DNA of 59,582 nucleotides from an uncultured Bacteroidota bacterium. Its GTDB lineage: Bacteria; Bacteroidota; Bacteroidia; Flavobacteriales; Flavobacteriaceae. The notes beneath the pieces were generated by a model. It made no database searches, was not told the origin of the DNA, and saw nothing but the letters and a program-made list of their open reading frames with translations. Below are positions 54,748-59,582 of this stretch, one piece after another. The stretch lies in NCBI GenBank assembly GCA_902561795.1, contig CACERG010000003.1:77693-137274 (forward strand), read 5' to 3'. Each line of letters begins with the position of its first letter. Position 1 is the first letter of the stretch. The translations under genes were made by a program, and so were the position numbers.

Positions 54748-55296
54748 ATGAGATACAAAATTATTTTTGCCATTATTTTTCTAGGAACATTACTAAAATC
54801 TTGTGCAGATTCCTCTCGTCCTAACTATCAATATTTTCCAAATATGTATGAATCTATTGGTTATGAGACCTACTCTGAGTCAGATGCATTTAATAACAAT
54901 ATTGAAGCTCAGATACCTGTCAAAGGTACAATTGCTAGAGGATGGGAACCTTATGATTATCCAGATTCAAACGAAGGATATGAAGCTGCAAAATTAAATT
55001 TAATCTCACCGTTAGAGGTGAATGATACTAATTTAAAAAACGGAAAGGAACTTTACGAGATTTATTGTGCAGTCTGTCATGGAAATAAAGGTGATGGCCA
55101 AGGAATTTTGATGAAAAGAGAAAAATTTTTAGGAATACCTAGTTATGCAGATAGAGAAATTACTCCAGGTAGCATTTATCATGTTTTAATGTATGGGAAA
55201 AATGCTATGGGGTCTCATGCAGGCCAAGTCAATTCAGAAGAGCGTTGGCAGATTGCTCAACATGTTATGGAACTAAGGAGTAAACTTGTTAAATAA
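54748..55296 (+). CDS. actE: Alternative complex III subunit ActE, monohaem cytochrome c lipoprotein
   Basis: This 182-residue protein has a lipoprotein-like signal (LLKSC, Cys19) and a C-terminal cytochrome c domain with CAVCHGNKGDGQG; the distal methionine is probably in one of the MYGKNAMGSHAG methionines. It starts immediately after the actD stop. It takes electrons from the ActA/ActB haems. Its stop lies one base before the actF ATG. Confidence 0.92.
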   Translation: MRYKIIFAIIFLGTLLKSCADSSRPNYQYFPNMYESIGYETYSESDAFNNNIEAQIPVKGTIARGWEPYDYPDSNEGYEAAKLNLISPLEVNDTNLKNGKELYEIYCAVCHGNKGDGQGILMKREKFLGIPSYADREITPGSIYHVLMYGKNAMGSHAGQVNSEERWQIAQHVMELRSKLVK

Positions 55297-55297
55297 T

Positions 55298-56710
55298 ATG
55301 GAAAAACAAATGATGTACATATTTCCAAATAAAATAAAAAAAATAGCAATCGCTTTTATGATTGTAGGTTTTTTTGGTTTGGCTTATGGATTTCTGAGTG
55401 CACCAAAAACCATAGAGGAATCTAAAGCTATGATTGAAGCGAACCATGGTGACCATCATGGTGCAGAACATGATGAAGACAATTTAAAATCACATGGAAC
55501 TTCAACAATTAGTGAAGGTTCAGAAAATCATCACAACGATGAATTACATTCAAATTTAGACACAAACCTAAATAATACAGAAGCCCAAAGTGAAGGCCAT
55601 GAAGATGCACATGACAAACATGTTTTTCATCAACTTGCAAATAAGCCTTGGGCGGCTTTTTATGTTTCTGCATTTTTCTTTTTTATGGTATCGTTAGGGG
55701 TGTTGGCATTTTATGCCATTCAACGCGCTTCTCAAGCAGGTTGGTCACCAGTACTTTTTAGAGTTATGGAAGGAATTACAGCCTACATGTTACCTGGTGG
55801 CATTATTGTTTTAGTTATTTTATTTTTATCATCACTTCATTTAAATCATCTTTTTATTTGGATGGACCCCGAGGTTGTTGCTCACGATAAATTAATAGCA
55901 GGCAAGACCGGGTATTTGAATACACCCTTCTTTTTAGCAAGAGCAATATTCTTTCTTGGGGGTTGGTCATTATATAGATTTTTTTCAAGAAAGTTTTCCT
56001 TAGCGCAAGACAAGGCTTCTGACATTTCAAATCATAAAAAAAACTTTAGAATTTCTGCAGCCTTTTTAGTATTCTATATAGTAACTGAATCAATTATGTC
56101 TTGGGACTGGATCATGTCAGTGGACCCCCATTGGTTCAGTACTCTTTTTGGTTGGTATGTCTTTGCAAGCATGTTCGTATCTGGAATCACAGCCATTGCA
56201 CTGATAACTATTTACCTAAAATCTAATGGCTATTTGGAATTTGTTAATGATAGTCATATCCATGACTTAGGGAAATTTATGTTTGGAATAAGTATCTTCT
56301 GGACTTATCTATGGTTTTCACAGTTTATGTTAATTTGGTATTCAAATATACCTGAAGAGGTTACTTACTTTATTTCAAGAATTGAAGATTACAATTTACC
56401 CTTCTTTGGAATGCTAGTGATGAACTTTATTTTTCCTTTGTTAATACTAATGAACAGTGATTACAAGCGTATAAATTATTTTATTGTAATGGCAGGTATA
56501 GTAATAATACTTGGGCATTATATGGATGTTTTTAATATGATTATGCCATCTGCTGTCGGTGACAAGTGGTTTATTGGGGTTCCCGAGATAGGAGGTTTTT
56601 GCTTCTTTTTAGGACTATTTGTCTTTATAGTTTTTAAAGAATTAACAAAAGCTCCTCTTCTAACAACAGGAGATCCTTATGTTCAGGAAAGTAAAAATTT
56701 TCATTACTAA
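55298..56710 (+). CDS. actF: Alternative complex III subunit ActF, NrfD-like, with a His-rich loop
   Basis: About 470 residues from ATG 55298; the TTG at 55286 inside actE was not used. It has a first helix (about 14-33), then an unusually long hydrophilic loop (about 45-112) rich in His, Asp and Glu, and about nine more helices. Blocks such as WDWIMSVDPHWFSTLFGWY are typical of the quinol:cytochrome c oxidoreductase ActF subunit. It is the second NrfD-like membrane subunit of the complex. coxB follows after 13 bp. Confidence 0.9.
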   Translation: MEKQMMYIFPNKIKKIAIAFMIVGFFGLAYGFLSAPKTIEESKAMIEANHGDHHGAEHDEDNLKSHGTSTISEGSENHHNDELHSNLDTNLNNTEAQSEGHEDAHDKHVFHQLANKPWAAFYVSAFFFFMVSLGVLAFYAIQRASQAGWSPVLFRVMEGITAYMLPGGIIVLVILFLSSLHLNHLFIWMDPEVVAHDKLIAGKTGYLNTPFFLARAIFFLGGWSLYRFFSRKFSLAQDKASDISNHKKNFRISAAFLVFYIVTESIMSWDWIMSVDPHWFSTLFGWYVFASMFVSGITAIALITIYLKSNGYLEFVNDSHIHDLGKFMFGISIFWTYLWFSQFMLIWYSNIPEEVTYFISRIEDYNLPFFGMLVMNFIFPLLILMNSDYKRINYFIVMAGIVIILGHYMDVFNMIMPSAVGDKWFIGVPEIGGFCFFLGLFVFIVFKELTKAPLLTTGDPYVQESKNFHY

Positions 56711-56723
56711 TAATTTAAAATAG

Positions 56724-57788
56724 ATGAATATAGTATTAGCATTTTCAATTCTTATCTTGATTGCAATAGCAATCTGGCAGGTGACTAAAATATTTGAACT
56801 TTCTCAAGGAAAGAAAATATACACTCAAATCGCTGATGACAATGATAATAATTGGAATGGTAAATTGATGTTTGCATTTTTAATTTTTATCTACGGGATT
56901 ACTATTTTTTCTTTTGTTTCATATGGAGATGTCCTGCTACCTCAGGCAGCATCAGAACACGGTTCAGATTACGACAACCTAATGTGGGTTTCATTTGCGA
57001 TTATCTTTTTTGTTCAAACAATTACACAAGCACTTTTGCATTACTTCTCTTACAAATACCGGGGTGAAAAAGGAAAAAAAGCATTATTTTATGCTGACAA
57101 TGATAAGTTAGAGGCAATTTGGACAATAATCCCAGTAATTGTTTTAGCAGGATTGATTTTAGTTGGTCTCTATACTTGGACAGATATCATGACTGTCGAA
57201 GAAAATGAAGATGCCTTGACAGTAGAGCTTTACGCCCAACAATTCAATTGGAAAGCCCGGTATGCTGGAGACGATGGTGTTTTAGGAGATGCTAACGTAA
57301 GGTTTTTACAAGATTTTGACGGGAAAAATTTGGTTGGAATTGATGCAACTGATCCAAACGGATTTGACGACGTTGTGGTGCAAGAACTCCACCTACCTGT
57401 CGGAAGAGAGGTAATCTTTAAAATGAGATCACAAGATGTTTTACACTCGGCTTATATGCCATTTTTCAGGGCACAAATGAATTGTGTTCCAGGAATGATA
57501 ACAGAATTTGCGTTTACACCAAATAAGACGACAGAAGAAATGCGTCAAGATCCTGATATTATTTCCAAAGTAAAAAAAATTAATAAATTAAGAGCAGAAA
57601 AAAGTAAAGAACTAATTTTAAATGGCGATGTCGCTTTAGACCCATATGAATTTGATTTTCTTTTACTTTGTAATAAAATTTGTGGTGCATCGCACTACAA
57701 CATGCAGATGAAAATAATTGTAGAATCAGAAGAAGAATATACCAAATGGATGTCTGAACAGCAGACCTTCGCAGAAGTAATTCAATAA
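56724..57788 (+). CDS. coxB: Cytochrome c oxidase subunit II
   Basis: This 354-residue subunit has two or three N-terminal helices and a periplasmic cupredoxin domain. The CuA ligands are a His in VLHSAYMPFF (about 238) and CNKICGASHYNM (about 314-325), which holds the two Cys, a His and a Met. Acidic residues typical of the cytochrome c docking side are present. There is no fused cytochrome c domain. It lies between actF and coxA, in line with a complex III-oxidase supercomplex. Confidence 0.94.
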   Translation: MNIVLAFSILILIAIAIWQVTKIFELSQGKKIYTQIADDNDNNWNGKLMFAFLIFIYGITIFSFVSYGDVLLPQAASEHGSDYDNLMWVSFAIIFFVQTITQALLHYFSYKYRGEKGKKALFYADNDKLEAIWTIIPVIVLAGLILVGLYTWTDIMTVEENEDALTVELYAQQFNWKARYAGDDGVLGDANVRFLQDFDGKNLVGIDATDPNGFDDVVVQELHLPVGREVIFKMRSQDVLHSAYMPFFRAQMNCVPGMITEFAFTPNKTTEEMRQDPDIISKVKKINKLRAEKSKELILNGDVALDPYEFDFLLLCNKICGASHYNMQMKIIVESEEEYTKWMSEQQTFAEVIQ

Positions 57789-57811
57789 TTAAACTAAAAA
57801 AAAGTAAAGAT

Positions 57812-59582
57812 ATGTCAATAGCAGTAGCACACACAGAAGAGGATCACGGACATCATCATAAGGAAACATTTGTAACAAAATATATTTTTAGTCAAGATCA
57901 TAAGATGATCTCTAAACAGTATTTAATAACAGGTTTGTTCATGGGTATTATTGGGATAGCAATGTCTCTATTATTTCGTTTACAATTAGCGTGGCCTGAA
58001 CAACCATTTGGTATTTTTGAAGTTCTACTTGGAAAGTGGGCACCAGACGGGGTAATGGATCCAAATGTTTACCTTGCTCTAGTTACTATTCACGGAACAA
58101 TAATGGTATTTTTTGTTTTAACTGCAGGTTTGAGCGGAACATTTAGTAACCTTTTAATTCCCTTGCAGATTGGAGCTCGTGATATGGCATCAGGATTGTT
58201 AAATATGATTTCTTTTTGGCTTTTCTTTCTTTCGAGTGTAATAATGGTTATGTCACTTTTTGTAGAAGCTGGACCAGCTGCTGCGGGATGGACTGTCTAT
58301 CCACCACTTTCTGCTTTACCACAAGCCCAACCTGGTTCAGGTACTGGAATGACTTTATGGTTAGTATCGATGGCAATTTTTATTGCATCTTCTCTGTTAG
58401 GGTCACTGAACTACATAGTTACTGTGATTAATCTTAGAACTAAAGGAATGACTATGACTCGTTTGCCTTTGACCATTTGGGCATTTTTTGTCACTGCAAT
58501 AATTGGTGTTGTTTCCTTTCCAGTTCTTCTTTCAGCTGCGTTGCTTTTAATTATGGATAGAAGTTTTGGCACCTCATTTTTCCTTTCGGATATATTTATT
58601 CAAGGTGAAGTACTCCATTACCAGGGTGGGTCACCGGTACTTTATGAACATCTATTCTGGTTTTTGGGTCACCCAGAGGTTTACATTGTATTACTACCAG
58701 CCCTAGGTATAACATCTGAAATTATAGCTACAAACGCAAGAAAGCCAATTTTTGGTTATCGTGCGATGGTTGCTTCAATTTTAGCAATTGCATTTTTATC
58801 TACCATTGTTTGGGGACATCATATGTTTATTTCGGGAATGAATCCATTTCTTGGATCTGTTTTCACCTTCACTACCTTACTTATAGCCATTCCTTCCGCA
58901 GTAAAAGCTTTTAATTATATTACTACTCTATGGAAAGGAAATCTTCAGTTAAACCCTGCAATGCTTTTTTCCATAGGATTAGTTTCAACTTTTATAACAG
59001 GAGGCTTAACAGGAATTATTCTAGGTGATAGCACCCTTGACATTAATGTACACGATACTTACTTTGTTGTGGCTCACTTTCATTTAGTTATGGGAATTTC
59101 TGCACTATATGGATTATTTGCTGGGGTTTACCATTGGTTTCCTAAGATGTTTGGACGAATGATGAATAAAAATATGGGTTACTTTCATTTTTGGGTAACA
59201 GCTATTTGTGCTTATGGCGTATTTTTCCCAATGCACTTTATTGGAATGGCAGGTTTGCCAAGACGTTATTATACTAACACTGCCTTTCCATACTTTGATG
59301 ATCTAGCAGATATAAATGTTTTAATCACAGTCTTCGCCTTAGTTGCTGGTTTTGCTCAACTTGTATTCTTGTATAACTTTATACACAGTATGTTTTATGG
59401 TAAGGAGACAGTTCAAAATCCATGGAGATCAAATACTTTGGAGTGGACTGCACCCATAGAGCATTTTCACGGAAACTGGAAAGGTGAGATTCCTCATGTA
59501 CATCGATGGGCATACGATTACTCAAAACCGGGACATAAAGAAGATTTCATGCCTCAACACATACCACTTCAAAAGGGAGAAG
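57812..59582 (+). CDS. coxA: Cytochrome c oxidase subunit I, 3' end cut by the window
   Basis: The frame opens at ATG 57812 and stays open to the right edge (590 codons seen). Haem and copper ligands are present: HGTIM (low-spin haem), HPEVY with the cross-linked-type Tyr, the WGHHMF pair (CuB) and HDTYFVVAHFHLV (haem a3 and a). The N-terminus has a His-rich EEDHGHHHKE segment. About 12 helices are expected. Flavobacterial relatives are near 590-600 residues, so only the last few residues are missing. It is the final visible gene of the act-cox operon. Confidence 0.95.
   Translation, partial: MSIAVAHTEEDHGHHHKETFVTKYIFSQDHKMISKQYLITGLFMGIIGIAMSLLFRLQLAWPEQPFGIFEVLLGKWAPDGVMDPNVYLALVTIHGTIMVFFVLTAGLSGTFSNLLIPLQIGARDMASGLLNMISFWLFFLSSVIMVMSLFVEAGPAAAGWTVYPPLSALPQAQPGSGTGMTLWLVSMAIFIASSLLGSLNYIVTVINLRTKGMTMTRLPLTIWAFFVTAIIGVVSFPVLLSAALLLIMDRSFGTSFFLSDIFIQGEVLHYQGGSPVLYEHLFWFLGHPEVYIVLLPALGITSEIIATNARKPIFGYRAMVASILAIAFLSTIVWGHHMFISGMNPFLGSVFTFTTLLIAIPSAVKAFNYITTLWKGNLQLNPAMLFSIGLVSTFITGGLTGIILGDSTLDINVHDTYFVVAHFHLVMGISALYGLFAGVYHWFPKMFGRMMNKNMGYFHFWVTAICAYGVFFPMHFIGMAGLPRRYYTNTAFPYFDDLADINVLITVFALVAGFAQLVFLYNFIHSMFYGKETVQNPWRSNTLEWTAPIEHFHGNWKGEIPHVHRWAYDYSKPGHKEDFMPQHIPLQKGE

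Noticed and set aside
58216-58431. A 71-codon plus-strand open frame near the right edge.
   Set aside because: It is out of frame within coxA, which reads through the whole region with all haem and copper ligands.

Overview
The window is a low-GC, gene-dense chromosomal segment that looks like a marine member of the Flavobacteriaceae (Bacteroidota). The basis is the alternative complex III cluster actABCDEF followed by coxB and coxA, a TonB-dependent receptor with a carboxypeptidase-regulatory-like domain, a DUF2723 membrane glycosyltransferase-like protein, an HemJ-type oxidase, and promoters of the flavobacterial TTG-N19/20-TAnnTTTG type. Two of those promoters, before tRNA-Gln and before rimP, fit very well. 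The family-level placement is inference.

Layout. 1-9.9 kb: the C-terminal part of a sortilin-like BNR repeat protein, hemJ and an NtrY-like kinase, then plsC, a bacilliredoxin, a DjlA-like co-chaperone, a HupE/UreJ protein, a dCMP deaminase, an S41 protease, MarC and a DUF3109 protein. 10.1-14.1 kb: nrdB-nrdA with a clear terminator, then a small MORN-repeat protein. 14.1-20.6 kb (minus strand): surface lipoprotein, TonB-dependent receptor and PiT phosphate transporter, probably one uptake operon. 20.7-27.2 kb: dGTPase, metallophosphoesterase, a thioredoxin-fold protein with no cysteine, and a DUF2723 protein, followed by tRNA-Gln(TTG).

27.5-38.7 kb is the accessory part. On the minus strand, a tryptophanase-family lyase, an iron-type alcohol dehydrogenase, a ribulose-phosphate-epimerase-like protein, fructose-type EIIA, EIIC and EIIB, HPr and enzyme I follow one another with gaps of 3-10 bp. 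A GMC oxidoreductase and an amidohydrolase lipoprotein lie downstream on the same strand, and a TIM-barrel isomerase-like protein is divergent. Together they make a self-contained phosphotransferase system joined to an unusual catabolic set, with no 1-phosphofructokinase and no regulator. Enzyme I has no ATG, GTG or TTG at its N-terminus. Its most likely start is ATC, three bases after the HPr stop and in the same frame, and this start places the phospho-histidine at residue 189, as in E. coli enzyme I.

38.7-48.2 kb: PhzF-like isomerase, thioredoxin-reductase-like ferredoxin-NADP reductase, a MoxR ATPase/VWA pair, then rimP-nusA-infB behind a strong promoter and a terminator-like hairpin that ends two bases before the rimP start, and a SPOR protein. 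48.4-59.6 kb: the respiratory operon actABCDEF-coxB-coxA. coxA runs off the right edge just short of its end. No CRISPR array, insertion sequence, integrase or rRNA gene was seen, and no gap between genes exceeds 300 bases.
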